Shown here in pieces: positions 1-7,595 of a stretch of 39,904 nucleotides of DNA. The DNA is from Acidimicrobiaceae bacterium. Lineage in GTDB: Bacteria; Actinomycetota; Acidimicrobiia; Acidimicrobiales; Aldehydirespiratoraceae. The stretch lies in NCBI GenBank assembly GCA_009835735.1, contig VXWX01000129.1, positions 1 to 39,904 of the forward strand. Reading direction: 5' to 3'. Made by a program: the position numbers and the translations under genes. Positions within the stretch are counted from its first letter, which is position 1. Each line of letters opens with the position of its first letter. Below the pieces are notes generated by a model, which saw only the letters and a program-made list of their open reading frames with translations, was not told where the DNA came from and did not search any database.

Positions 1-41
1 CCCGTGGGGGACGAGGTCCGGCACCGCCGGTGGAACCGGTT

Positions 42-90
42 CGAGCCGGCGAGGAGGGCAGCCAGATTGCGGCTGGCGCCCTCCGGCTCG
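42..90 (-). terminator. hairpin terminator after the sugar-binding protein gene
   Basis: Six bases past the stop codon lies a long hairpin. GGAGGGC (53-59) pairs with GCCCTCC (78-84), an unpaired A60 follows, GCCAG (61-65) pairs with CTGGC (73-77), and the loop is 7 nt. An overlapping outer pairing, CGAGCCGG (42-49) with CCGGCTCG (83-90), can extend or compete with it. No U-tract follows, as is common in high-GC actinobacteria. The function is inferred from position and stem strength. Confidence 0.6.
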
Positions 91-95
91 ACTCG

Positions 96-1370
96 CTAGC
101 CCGCGAAAGCGGCCTGGGCGTCCGACTGGGCGCTCGACAGGAGGTCGGCGTAGCCGGACGGGTCGTCCATGAAGGCCTGGAACATGTCCAGACCGACCTC
201 GGCCACGGGCGGTGGTGTGGCCAGGTCGTAGTTGAACGAGTAGGAGTCGGCCTTGCCCACTTCCACCAGCGCCTTGGCCATGACCGGGTTGAGCTGCGTG
301 GTGTCGGCGTTGGAGTTCGGCGGCAGCGCCCCCTGCTCCAGTGCCCAGGTGAGCTGGTTGCCCGGATCGGCGTAGTGCTCCAGCAGCGCCATGGCGCCCT
401 CGGGATTGGCTGCGTCGGCCGACAGGGCCCATCCGTCGATGGGTCCCAGCGCGGCGTTCTCGATGGCGGGATCCAGCACCGGGAAGTTGAAGAAGTCGTA
501 GTCGGTGACGGGTTCGAGGCCGATGCCGTTCCAGTAGCCGGTGATCCATGTGCCCATCAGGGTCATGGCCGCCTCCCCGTTGGCCACCTGATCGGCGGCG
601 TCGGTCCAGGTGTAGGCGTTGGCATCGTCGACGAAGAAGCCCGCGTCGACCAGTTGCTTCCAGAGCTCCATCGCTGCGACGACCTGGGGATCGGTGTACG
701 ACGCCTCGCCCGACATCAGCTTGGCCCTGTAGTCCGGCCCGGCCGTGCGCAGGATGAGGAAGTCGAACCAGAACTGGGCCGGCCAGCGGTTCATCGAGCC
801 CAGAGCGATGGGCTTGACGCCGCTGGCGGCGATCTGCTGGGCCGCCGCGATGAACTCCTGGCTGTTGGTGGGCATCGAGGTGACCCCGGCCGCCTCCATC
901 ACATGGGGGTTGTAGAAGAAGGCCACGTAGTGGAACCCGAACGGCAGCAGGTGGGGCTCGCCGCCGTGGATCCCGGCGTCGACCAGCGCTTGCGGGAAGT
1001 TGTTCCAGACGTCGGCGTTGTCGAAGACCTGGGTGATCGGCCGGAGATGGCCGTTCTCGAACACGGACTGGGTCCGGGCTCCGGCCCAGTAGGAGAACAC
1101 GTCGGGCGGCTCGCCGCCGGCCAGGGCGACGAGGATCTGGTCCTTGAACGCCTCGTGCTCGATGGGGCTGACGACGGCCTCGCCGGCCTCGAACGTGGCG
1201 TTGACGTCGAGGATTCCCTGCTGGCCGAGGTCGGATCCGTAGTAGTGGGCGACTTCGACTTGGCCGGCGCCAGGGTCTTCGCTGGTGCCGCTGCATGCGG
1301 CGGCCACGAGCGCGACTATCGCTATGAGCGCGAGCGCGTAGCTACGTCGAATCTTGGTGAGTCTGGTCAT
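96..1370 (-). CDS. sugar ABC transporter substrate-binding lipoprotein
   Basis: A 424-residue extracellular solute-binding protein of the family 1 (sugar/oligosaccharide) type, expected to capture a sugar outside the membrane and deliver it to an ABC permease. The N-terminus is a lipoprotein signal: positive residues (MTRLTKIRRS), a hydrophobic stretch, then a lipobox VAAAC with the acylated Cys at about residue 26. The body carries motifs usual for the family, such as AGGEPPDVFSYWAG and GEAAMTLMGTW. I chose ATG at 1370 because it gives a complete signal peptide and has GAGGGG about 5 nt upstream. An upstream start at 1442 would lie above the predicted transcription start. No permease genes are visible; they may lie left of the window, but a terminator follows directly. 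The sugar cannot be told from sequence. Confidence 0.9.
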   Translation of the reverse strand: MTRLTKIRRSYALALIAIVALVAAACSGTSEDPGAGQVEVAHYYGSDLGQQGILDVNATFEAGEAVVSPIEHEAFKDQILVALAGGEPPDVFSYWAGARTQSVFENGHLRPITQVFDNADVWNNFPQALVDAGIHGGEPHLLPFGFHYVAFFYNPHVMEAAGVTSMPTNSQEFIAAAQQIAASGVKPIALGSMNRWPAQFWFDFLILRTAGPDYRAKLMSGEASYTDPQVVAAMELWKQLVDAGFFVDDANAYTWTDAADQVANGEAAMTLMGTWITGYWNGIGLEPVTDYDFFNFPVLDPAIENAALGPIDGWALSADAANPEGAMALLEHYADPGNQLTWALEQGALPPNSNADTTQLNPVMAKALVEVGKADSYSFNYDLATPPPVAEVGLDMFQAFMDDPSGYADLLSSAQSDAQAAFAG

Positions 1371-1422
1371 GTGTTCCCCTCTTGGAATCGGTCCAGGCGC
1401 GGCCTCCCCCGCGCCGGACCGG

Positions 1423-1450
1423 ACTTTAGCAAGCGGTGCCAAATAGTCAA
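1423..1450 (-). promoter_or_regulatory. sigma70-type promoter of the sugar-binding protein gene
   Basis: On the minus strand TTGACT (1450-1445) and TAAAGT (1428-1423) are separated by 16 nt, close to -35/-10 consensus. Transcription would begin near 1416, giving a leader of about 45 nt that holds the ribosome binding site. It is the best two-box promoter in the window and stands out as AT-rich in very GC-rich DNA. Confidence 0.6.
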
Positions 1451-1526
1451 TGCTATTGCGAGATGATCAACTGAACCGGGGAGCACATCACGTGGACGCC
1501 CCCGGTGGCGGTTTAGACGGGCGCGA

Positions 1527-3005
1527 CTAGGCGGGTGCGACGTTGATGTATTTCACGACGGTGAACTCGGCCACGCCCTCGGCGCCGCCCTCACGGCCGA
1601 AGCCGCTGTGCTTGATCCCTCCGAAGGGCGCCTCGGCCAGCGCGATGGCGAAGTCGTTGATGCCGACCATGCCCACCTCGAGGCGGTCGGCCACGTCGAG
1701 GCACCGCTGCAGCGACCCGCCCAGCACGAAGCCGGCCAGCCCGAAGTCGGTGTCGTTGGCTATGCGCACCGCATCGTCGAGGTCGTCGTAGGCGCGGATC
1801 GGTGCGATGGGCCCGAACGGCTCGGCCACCATGATCTCGGTGCCGAGGTCTACGTTGGTGAGCACGGTGGGCTCGAACCACCAGCCGGCGTCCCGTTCGA
1901 TCCTCCGGCCCCCGGACTCGACGACTGCTCCGTCGCTCACCGCGGAGGCCACCAGCTGCTCCATGGCCTGAAGGCGCCGCTCGTTCTGCAAGGGACCGAT
2001 GTCGCAGGACGGGTCGTCGCCGGGTCCCATGGCCAGCGCTTCGGTGGCGGCCACGAAGCTGGCCACGAACCGGTCATGCAGCTCGGCCGGTACCAGGAAC
2101 CGGCTGGGAGCGATGCACACCTGCCCGGCGTTGCGGAACTTGCCCCTCGCCGCGGCCTCACCGGCCCACTCGGGGTCGGCGTCGTCGAGCACGATCACCG
2201 GCGAGTGGCCCCCCAGCTCCAGTGACACCGACTTCAGTTGCTTGGACGCCTCCTCCATGATGTGGCTGCCCAAAGGCACCGAGCCGGTGAGGGTCACCTT
2301 GCGCACCCGGGAATCGCCGAGGATCATCTCGGAGATCATCGCGGGGTCGCCCACCAGCACGTTGACGACCCCGGCCGGGATCCCGGCGGCCTCAGCAGCC
2401 GCGGCCAGCCACAGGGCCGCGGTGGGCGTCTCCTCGGCCGGCTTGACGATGATCGTGCATCCGGCTGCGGTGGCTGCGGCGATCTTGCGGGCCGGCAGCA
2501 GGGCCGGGAAGTTCGACGGAGCGAACGCTCCCACTACTCCCACCGGCTCGCGTTGCACCAGCAGGCGCCGGCCGGCTCCCCGCGCTGGGATCACCCGTCC
2601 GTAGATGCGGCGGGCCTCATCAGCGCACCAGTCGAACTGGTCGGCCGCGCCGGCGACCTCGCCCTCGGCCTGGGCCAGCGGCTTTCCCTGCTCGGCGGTC
2701 ACCGACGCGGCGATGTCGACGAGATGGTCACGGATGTAGGCGGCTGCATCCCGCAGATGCCGGGAACGGGCCCACGGGTCGGTGTCGCGCCAGGACTGGA
2801 GGGCGCTGGCGGCGGCGTCGAGAGTCTCGGCGACCTCGGTGGGCGTGACTGTGGCGACTTCGGCCGCCGTCGAGCCGTCCGCCGGGTTGACCACTGCGAG
2901 CCGCGGGCCGCTGCCGCCCCAGGCACCGCAGAGATACGACGAATCCGGTGCAGCCGGCGCCCCGGCGTCCGCGTGCGAGTCGTTGTGTTCCGTCACCGGC
3001 CCCAT
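1527..3005 (-). CDS. NAD(P)-dependent aldehyde dehydrogenase (succinate-semialdehyde type)
   Basis: A 492-residue ALDH-superfamily enzyme that oxidises an aldehyde to the acid with NAD(P). The catalytic set is complete: Asn165 in APSNFPALLPARK, Lys188 in IIVKPAEE, Glu263 in ELGGHSP and the nucleophile Cys297 in RNAGQVCIAPSR. The C-terminus has the usual EAPFGGIKHSGFGREGG motif. Overall it resembles succinate-semialdehyde and related dehydrogenases, but the substrate is not fixed by sequence. I chose ATG at 3005; the open frame extends to 3653, but that part is a shadow of the sulfurtransferase gene. A GTG at 2996 is an alternative start. It lies 17 nt after the sulfurtransferase stop and is probably the last gene of a three-gene operon. 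Confidence 0.92.
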   Translation of the reverse strand: MGPVTEHNDSHADAGAPAAPDSSYLCGAWGGSGPRLAVVNPADGSTAAEVATVTPTEVAETLDAAASALQSWRDTDPWARSRHLRDAAAYIRDHLVDIAASVTAEQGKPLAQAEGEVAGAADQFDWCADEARRIYGRVIPARGAGRRLLVQREPVGVVGAFAPSNFPALLPARKIAAATAAGCTIIVKPAEETPTAALWLAAAAEAAGIPAGVVNVLVGDPAMISEMILGDSRVRKVTLTGSVPLGSHIMEEASKQLKSVSLELGGHSPVIVLDDADPEWAGEAAARGKFRNAGQVCIAPSRFLVPAELHDRFVASFVAATEALAMGPGDDPSCDIGPLQNERRLQAMEQLVASAVSDGAVVESGGRRIERDAGWWFEPTVLTNVDLGTEIMVAEPFGPIAPIRAYDDLDDAVRIANDTDFGLAGFVLGGSLQRCLDVADRLEVGMVGINDFAIALAEAPFGGIKHSGFGREGGAEGVAEFTVVKYINVAPA

Positions 3006-3022
3006 TCTGCCCTGCGACGGCG

Positions 3023-3880
3023 CTAGGTGTGCTCGGCGTCCAGGGCCTGGGGAGCTTCGGGGTCGGTGATCCACTCGGTCCAAGACCCGTCGTAGACGGC
3101 TACGTCGTCGTGACCGGCGATGGCGTAGGCCAGGGCCGTTCCGCAGGCGCCCACCCCGCCGCGGCAGTAGGCGATGGTGGGCTCGGGGGCACACGCGCCG
3201 GCTGTAGCTAGGCGGCGGCGGGCCTCGCCGGGCTTCGCCCAGGTGCCGTCGGGTCCGGTGAACTCGATACCTGGAGCGACGATGCTGCCGGGGATGGCCC
3301 CACCGTCCTGCTGGCGGGCACCGGCCATGCGCCCGTCCACCAAGCGGGTCGAGGTGCCTACGGCCGCCCTCATCTGCTGGTGAGTGGTGTAGAGGTCCGG
3401 ATTGAACCGGGGCGTGAAGCGGGCCCGCGGATAGCTGGACTCGGCGCTTGTGGTGGACCGGCCTTCGGCCTGCCATTTGTTGATCCCGCCGTCGAGCACG
3501 GCTACGCCGGCGTGGCCGTAGACCCTCAGCGCCCACCACACCCGGGCCGCCACTGTCACGTGCTGGTCGTCGTAGGTCACCACGAACGTGTCGTCTCCGA
3601 TGCCGCGGGAGGCCATGGCGTCGGCGAAGCGGTCGGGGCCGGCCAGCATCCACAGGTCGGGCCGCTCAGGGTCGGCCAGGTCGGTGTCCCAGCGGGCGTG
3701 CACCGCGCCCGGTATGTGGGCCTTGGCGTACTCGTCGTCGCCGTTGCGCATATCGAAGGGCCGCAGGTACCAGCGGCAGTCCACGACCCTCACACCCGGG
3801 TCGTCCAGGTGCTCGGCCAGCCACTCCGTCGATACCAGCGGTCCGTCAGGCATGCCGTCCAGCTTCCCAGATCGGGACAT
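3023..3880 (-). CDS. two-domain rhodanese-type sulfurtransferase
   Basis: A protein of about 285 residues with tandem rhodanese domains, in the size range of thiosulfate and 3-mercaptopyruvate sulfurtransferases. The inactive N-terminal half carries DDEYAKAHIPGAVHARWDTD. The C-terminal half carries DGRMAGARQ, the IPGSIVAPG segment and the active loop CRGGVGAC, whose first Cys (about residue 239) would carry the persulfide. The loop is nearer the CGSGVTAC loop of mercaptopyruvate sulfurtransferase than the CRIGERS loop of rhodanese, so the donor is uncertain. Start candidates are ATG at 3889, 3880 and 3853. I prefer 3880 because AGGGG sits 9 nt upstream, whereas 3889 has it almost touching. 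It lies between the F420-type oxidoreductase and the aldehyde dehydrogenase genes with short gaps. Confidence 0.88.
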   Translation of the reverse strand: MSRSGKLDGMPDGPLVSTEWLAEHLDDPGVRVVDCRWYLRPFDMRNGDDEYAKAHIPGAVHARWDTDLADPERPDLWMLAGPDRFADAMASRGIGDDTFVVTYDDQHVTVAARVWWALRVYGHAGVAVLDGGINKWQAEGRSTTSAESSYPRARFTPRFNPDLYTTHQQMRAAVGTSTRLVDGRMAGARQQDGGAIPGSIVAPGIEFTGPDGTWAKPGEARRRLATAGACAPEPTIAYCRGGVGACGTALAYAIAGHDDVAVYDGSWTEWITDPEAPQALDAEHT

Positions 3881-3911
3881 CGCCGTCATCCCCTGTTGTC
3901 GCGGTGAGAGA

Positions 3912-4928
3912 TCACGAGTTGACGACGGCGGGGCGGACCTGTTCGGCCAGTAGGCGTATGCCGGCGTCGCGGTCGGGTCCGAAGGTGTACCAGGCCAGGG
4001 GCAGGTCGAGGCCGGCGTCGGCGAACGGCTCCAGTCCCTCGATCACGTCGTCGGGAGTGCCGGCCACCCCGAACACGTCCACCAGGCTGTCGCTCAGGAC
4101 CGCCGCGCCGGCCTGCTCGCCGCCCTCAGCGACCGCGGCCCGGACCGCGGCCACCGCGTCGGGGTCGGCGCCGGCCTCATCGACCACCACGCCCTCGACC
4201 CGGGCCAGGTAGTAGGCCAGCACCTCCTTGACGGCGTTGCGGGCCTCGCGCCGGTCCGGGCCGACGCTGGTGAGCACGTTGGCGCTCAACAGCAGATCGT
4301 CGACGTTGCGACCGGCTCGCTCCGCGCCGGTCGCGAGCCGCTGGCGGGCCCACCGGGTGTAGCCCACGCTGGTTATGGCGCCGAGCTGGACGCCGTCGGC
4401 GAACTCGCCCGAGACCTCCATCATCCGCCGGCTGACCGCGCCGACATCCACCGGAACGGGTACCGGCGGAAATCGGTCCAGGCGCAGGCCCGGTGCCACC
4501 GAGAACGTCGTCGGAACGAAGTCCAGCTCCTCACCGGCGGTGAGGCGGCGCACCGCCCGCACGGCCTCGACGGTGTTGGTGAGGGGGCGCCAGCCGGGCG
4601 GGTCCATGCCGAAGCGCCGGACCGTCCACTCGGCCGCGCCCAGCCCGAAGCGCAGCCGGCCCGGCCCGATGTCGGCCAGCGTGGCCGCTTCGAGCGCCAG
4701 CAGAACGGGGTTGCGGAACACCGGGTTGGCCACACCGATGCGGACGGTTACTCGCTGCGTCGAGTGCAGCGCGGCGGCCGCCACCGGCATCACCGAGTTG
4801 AACAGCCGGCTCTCGGGCAGCGACACCTCCTCGAAGCCGAGGCGGTCTGCCGCGGCCACCACGGCTAGCGTGTCGGCGACGGGATCCTCGTTAGACAGAG
4901 AAAGGCCTAGGCCTCGGAACCCGTTCAT
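3912..4928 (-). CDS. LLM-class F420-dependent oxidoreductase (first copy)
   Basis: A 338-residue bacterial-luciferase-like (TIM barrel) oxidoreductase. Visible family features are EEVSLPESRLFNS near the N-terminus, RIGVANPVFRNPVLLALEAATLADI, the glycine-rich GRLRFGLGAAEW and the C-terminal VFGVAGTPDDVIEGLEPFADAGLD. In actinobacteria such proteins usually use coenzyme F420, but FMN-dependent members exist and the substrate cannot be inferred. I chose ATG at 4928, preceded by GAGG; the frame extends to 5039 only over the divergent neighbour. It is the first gene of a probable minus-strand operon with the sulfurtransferase and the aldehyde dehydrogenase, 35 nt from the divergent AhpD-like gene. 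Confidence 0.88.
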   Translation of the reverse strand: MNGFRGLGLSLSNEDPVADTLAVVAAADRLGFEEVSLPESRLFNSVMPVAAAALHSTQRVTVRIGVANPVFRNPVLLALEAATLADIGPGRLRFGLGAAEWTVRRFGMDPPGWRPLTNTVEAVRAVRRLTAGEELDFVPTTFSVAPGLRLDRFPPVPVPVDVGAVSRRMMEVSGEFADGVQLGAITSVGYTRWARQRLATGAERAGRNVDDLLLSANVLTSVGPDRREARNAVKEVLAYYLARVEGVVVDEAGADPDAVAAVRAAVAEGGEQAGAAVLSDSLVDVFGVAGTPDDVIEGLEPFADAGLDLPLAWYTFGPDRDAGIRLLAEQVRPAVVNS

Positions 4929-4963
4929 TTTCCTCGCGATCGTCACGCCGACAGGAGCTGCGA

Positions 4964-5542
4964 ATGTGGATCTCCACGATTCCATACGACGAGGCTGAGG
5001 GCGAGTTGAGGGCTCACTATGACCGTCAGGCCCGAGCACTCGGCGAGCCCACCGAGATGACCATGGCCGGGTCGCTTCACCCCGCGCTGGTGGCGGCCCG
5101 CCTGGATCTGTACGCGGCGACCGAGAAGTGTCCGTCGCGGCTGACGCCCCATCAGCGCAACCTGATCAGCTTCGTGACCTCGGCCATCAACGGCACGGTG
5201 CACTGCATGAGCCAGGTCACGATCAAGCTGCGCCAGACCGGGCTCGACGATGAGGCCATCGCCAAGCTGGCCGCCGACCCGGACTGCTTCGAGTCGTTGG
5301 GCCTGTCGCCGGCCGATACGGCGATGGTGCGCTACGCGTCGAAGCTCACCCGCTCCCCCGCCTCGGTGACCGAGGCCGACGTCGAGGAGCTGCGAGCTGC
5401 GGGGTTCGACGACCTCGACATCATCGACGCCAACTCCCAGTGCGCTCACCTCAACTACGTGAACCGGGTGGCCATGGGCTTGGGGATCCACTCCGTCGTC
5501 GATCCTGACTTTCCCGCGTACTCGGCCATTCCGCAGGCCTAG
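4964..5542 (+). CDS. carboxymuconolactone decarboxylase / AhpD-like family protein
   Basis: A 192-residue all-helical protein of the CMD/AhpD fold, most like the alkylhydroperoxidase-related group. The core reads RNLISFVTSAINGTVHC with His80 and Cys81. In active AhpD-type proteins this site is a CxxC pair; here the first Cys is Thr78, so only one Cys remains in the motif. Disulfide-based peroxidase chemistry is therefore doubtful. The C-terminus holds ANSQCAHLNYVNRVAMGLG, also typical of the family. AGGAG lies 6 nt before the ATG. It is divergent from the first F420-type oxidoreductase gene, with only 35 nt between the starts, so the two may share control. Confidence 0.85.
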   Translation: MWISTIPYDEAEGELRAHYDRQARALGEPTEMTMAGSLHPALVAARLDLYAATEKCPSRLTPHQRNLISFVTSAINGTVHCMSQVTIKLRQTGLDDEAIAKLAADPDCFESLGLSPADTAMVRYASKLTRSPASVTEADVEELRAAGFDDLDIIDANSQCAHLNYVNRVAMGLGIHSVVDPDFPAYSAIPQA

Positions 5543-5557
5543 AGCGGGCACTCCCGG

Positions 5558-5577
5558 CCGGCGGGTCCTGTCGCCGG
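5558..5577. terminator. small hairpin between convergent genes
   Basis: CCGGCG (5558-5563) and CGCCGG (5572-5577) can pair around an 8-nt loop between the AhpD-like gene and the second F420-type oxidoreductase gene, which converge here. No U-run is present. It may serve as a weak bidirectional transcription end. Confidence 0.3.
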
Positions 5578-5625
5578 GCTCCGTCCGGCCTCGCCGTGCC
5601 GCCGGCCGATGGCTCCCTGTTTGAG

Positions 5626-6552
5626 CTAGGCGTTGTTGAAGATCTTGGCGCTGGCTTGGATGTGGTCGGCTGAGGTGGCTTCGTCGTTCATGGGCAGCAT
5701 GAAGATGTCGAAGCAGTCGCGGAGTTCGCCGATCTGGGCTGAGACCTCGGCTGGGGTGCCGGCTACGCCGTAGCGGTCCACTAGGGCGTCGGGCAGCAGT
5801 TCGGCCGCCTTGTCCATGCGTCCGGCCAGCATCAGGCGGCGGACTTCGGCGGTGGTGGGACCGTCTAGGCCGTCGGCCTCGCGCACGTCGGGGGGAGCGT
5901 CCACTGCCATGTAGGAGAAGTGGGGCAGCACCCGCCGCCGCTCCGTCTCGCTGTAGGCCAGATAGGCCGACCAGGCGATTTGAGCGGAACCCGAACTCCT
6001 GATCCGTTCTGCGGCGGCTGGGAGTTGTGCCGGGGGCGCGGCCGACAGGATCACGCAGTCGGAGTGCTCGGCTGCGAGGCGCTGAACCCGGGGTCCGCGC
6101 CCGGCCACGGCGATCGGCATGGGCTCATAGGGTCGGAACCAGGGCAGGGACGCCTCCCCCACCGTCTCGCCCGCCAGCAGGCGCCGGTTGAGCTCGAACG
6201 TCTCCCGCAACGCGGTGAAGGGACGCTCGGGGTCCATCCCGAGCGGCTGGAGGACCCGGCTGCCGCCCACGCCGAGACCGTGCATCACCCGGCCCGGTGC
6301 CAGCTCGGCGAGGGTGGCGATAGCCGCGGCGGTGGCCACCGGATGGCGGCTGAAGGGGTTGGTGATGGCCGGCGCGACGGTCAGGCCGGTGCTTTCGACG
6401 ATGGCCGTGAGCGCGACGTACACGTCGCGTTCGGTGCCCTCGTCGGCCACGAAGCACATCTCGGCTCCCAGCGACTCGCCCAGGCGGGCCAGCTCGACTA
6501 GCCGCCGGACCGGTTGGGTCGGCTCGAACCAGACACCCCAGGGGACACTCAC
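5626..6552 (-). CDS. LLM-class F420-dependent oxidoreductase (second copy)
   Basis: A 308-residue luciferase-like monooxygenase-family protein. Motifs include ARLGESLGAEMCFVADEG, the substrate-side loop ITNPFSRHPV, the glycine-rich GRVMHGLGVGGSRVLQPLGM, and DALVDRYGVAGTPAEVSAQI near the C-terminus. The F420 cofactor is likely by family and host but not proven. The start is GTG at 6552, overlapping the preceding phosphatidyltransferase stop as GTGA with GGAGGAG about 9 nt upstream, so translation is probably coupled. It differs clearly from the copy at 3912-4928 and is not a recent duplicate. Why it should be coupled to a phospholipid enzyme is unclear. Confidence 0.88.
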   Translation of the reverse strand: MSVPWGVWFEPTQPVRRLVELARLGESLGAEMCFVADEGTERDVYVALTAIVESTGLTVAPAITNPFSRHPVATAAAIATLAELAPGRVMHGLGVGGSRVLQPLGMDPERPFTALRETFELNRRLLAGETVGEASLPWFRPYEPMPIAVAGRGPRVQRLAAEHSDCVILSAAPPAQLPAAAERIRSSGSAQIAWSAYLAYSETERRRVLPHFSYMAVDAPPDVREADGLDGPTTAEVRRLMLAGRMDKAAELLPDALVDRYGVAGTPAEVSAQIGELRDCFDIFMLPMNDEATSADHIQASAKIFNNA

Positions 6553-7151
6553 GAGGCTTGCTCCTCCCGTTCTGCTCGTCCCTGGCGCAGGGACTCTCGG
6601 CCCAACGGTATGTACTGCACTGCGGACAGGTAGCTGTAGACCAGCGAGGGCACTGCGCAGACCCACCCCGCGACCCGGAAGCCCTCGGCGACGCCCAGGT
6701 CGGAGGCGCCGGCCAGCAGCAGCGGGAAGCAGAAGTACAGGCCGAAGGTGGCGCACTTGCCCCACCAGGTCACGTCGATCGGCTTGGCGCCCAGCGACAG
6801 CAGCACCAGCCCGACGACGGCGACGATCCCCTCCCGGGCCAGGGTGAGGATCACCAGCCACCAGGGCACTGAGCCGTCGATGCCGACCGCGAAGACTCCG
6901 ACCAGCAGCACGGCCCGGTCGGTGATGGGGTCGAGCATCTTGCCGACCTTGCTGACCGAGTTGAAGCGGCGGGCCCACCAGCCGTCCACCCAGTCGGTGG
7001 CGCCGAGCGCTCCCCACAGCAGCGCCGCCCCCCAGCGGTCCCCGGCGCTGAACAGCAGCCACAGGAACCAGGGGATGCAGGCCAGCCGGGCCGCCGAGAT
7101 CAGGTTGGGGACGGTGAGGATCCGGTCCTCGCCGGTGCTCGGTTCAGCCAT
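6549..7151 (-). CDS. CDP-alcohol phosphatidyltransferase
   Basis: A 200-residue integral membrane enzyme that transfers a phosphatidyl group from CDP-diacylglycerol to an alcohol. The full family signature D-x2-DG-x2-AR-x8-G-x3-D-x3-D is present: Asp53, Asp56, Gly57, Ala60, Arg61, Gly70, Asp74 and Asp78. Five or six hydrophobic segments follow the N-terminus. Size and sequence suit a PgsA-like phosphatidylglycerophosphate synthase, but a cardiolipin or other phosphotransferase cannot be excluded, so no symbol is given. There is no Shine-Dalgarno before ATG 7151. A TAGGCT box ends 8 nt upstream, so the mRNA is probably leaderless. It overlaps the next oxidoreductase gene by 4 nt. Confidence 0.88.
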   Translation of the reverse strand: MAEPSTGEDRILTVPNLISAARLACIPWFLWLLFSAGDRWGAALLWGALGATDWVDGWWARRFNSVSKVGKMLDPITDRAVLLVGVFAVGIDGSVPWWLVILTLAREGIVAVVGLVLLSLGAKPIDVTWWGKCATFGLYFCFPLLLAGASDLGVAEGFRVAGWVCAVPSLVYSYLSAVQYIPLGRESLRQGRAEREEQAS

Positions 7152-7159
7152 GGGTCTTC

Positions 7160-7165
7160 AGCCTA
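7160..7165 (-). promoter_or_regulatory. -10 box TAGGCT of the phosphatidyltransferase gene
   Basis: TAGGCT on the minus strand ends 8 nt before ATG 7151, which places transcription initiation at or next to the start codon. It overlaps the opposite-strand -10 box of the HIT gene. Confidence 0.45.
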
Positions 7166-7169
7166 CGAT
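7164..7169 (+). promoter_or_regulatory. -10 box TACGAT of the HIT gene
   Basis: TACGAT ends 6 nt before ATG 7176, predicting a leaderless or almost leaderless mRNA. It shares the central TA with the minus-strand box at 7160-7165, so one short AT-containing element may serve both directions. Confidence 0.45.
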
Positions 7170-7175
7170 CAGGGG

Positions 7176-7583
7176 ATGCCCTCAATCTTCACCCGGATCA
7201 TCGACGGAGAGATACCCGGCCGGTTCGTCTGGCGCGACGACACGTGCGTCGCCTTCATGGACGTGCGGCCCCTCAACCGGGGCCACGTGCTGGTGGTGCC
7301 CCGAACGGAGGTCGACCACTGGGTGGACCTCGACGGCGACACTGTGGCCCATCTGATGGCCGTGGCCCACCGCGTGGCTGAGGCCCAGCAGGCCGCCGGG
7401 CTTGCCCCGGACCGGGTGGGCCTGATGATCGCCGGTTTCGAGGTGCCCCACGTGCACGTCCACGTCGTGCCCATCTCGACGATGGCCCATCTCGACTTCT
7501 CGAACGCCGACACCAGCCCCGACCCCGACGACCTCGACGCGGTGGCCGCCTCGCTGCAGGAGCGCCTCAGCGGCTCCGGCTGA
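7176..7583 (+). CDS. HIT family nucleotide-binding protein
   Basis: A 135-residue histidine-triad protein, expected to hydrolyse or transfer nucleotidyl groups (HINT/FHIT-like). The triad is intact in PHVHVHVVP with His92, His94 and His96. The N-terminal IFTRIIDGEIPGRFVWRDD and RPLNRGHVLVVPR segments are standard for the bacterial HIT family. The start is ATG 7176. GGGG immediately precedes it, too close for an ordinary ribosome site, and a TACGAT box ends 6 nt upstream. It is divergent from the phosphatidyltransferase gene with 24 nt between start codons. Cellular substrates are not inferable. Confidence 0.93.
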   Translation: MPSIFTRIIDGEIPGRFVWRDDTCVAFMDVRPLNRGHVLVVPRTEVDHWVDLDGDTVAHLMAVAHRVAEAQQAAGLAPDRVGLMIAGFEVPHVHVHVVPISTMAHLDFSNADTSPDPDDLDAVAASLQERLSGSG

Positions 7584-7595
7584 CCGCCGCCAGCC

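Noticed and set aside
30..1466. 478-codon open frame opposite the sugar-binding protein gene
   Set aside because: Valine/glycine-rich shadow translation without domains, and it runs over the promoter and terminator of the real gene.
1476..1505. Hairpin CCGGGG/CCCCGG as terminator of the aldehyde dehydrogenase operon
   Set aside because: Only 6 bp with an 18-nt loop; too weak to call in this GC-rich background.
3006..3653. N-terminal extension of the aldehyde dehydrogenase frame to 708 codons
   Set aside because: Arg-rich shadow of the sulfurtransferase gene, with no domain homology.
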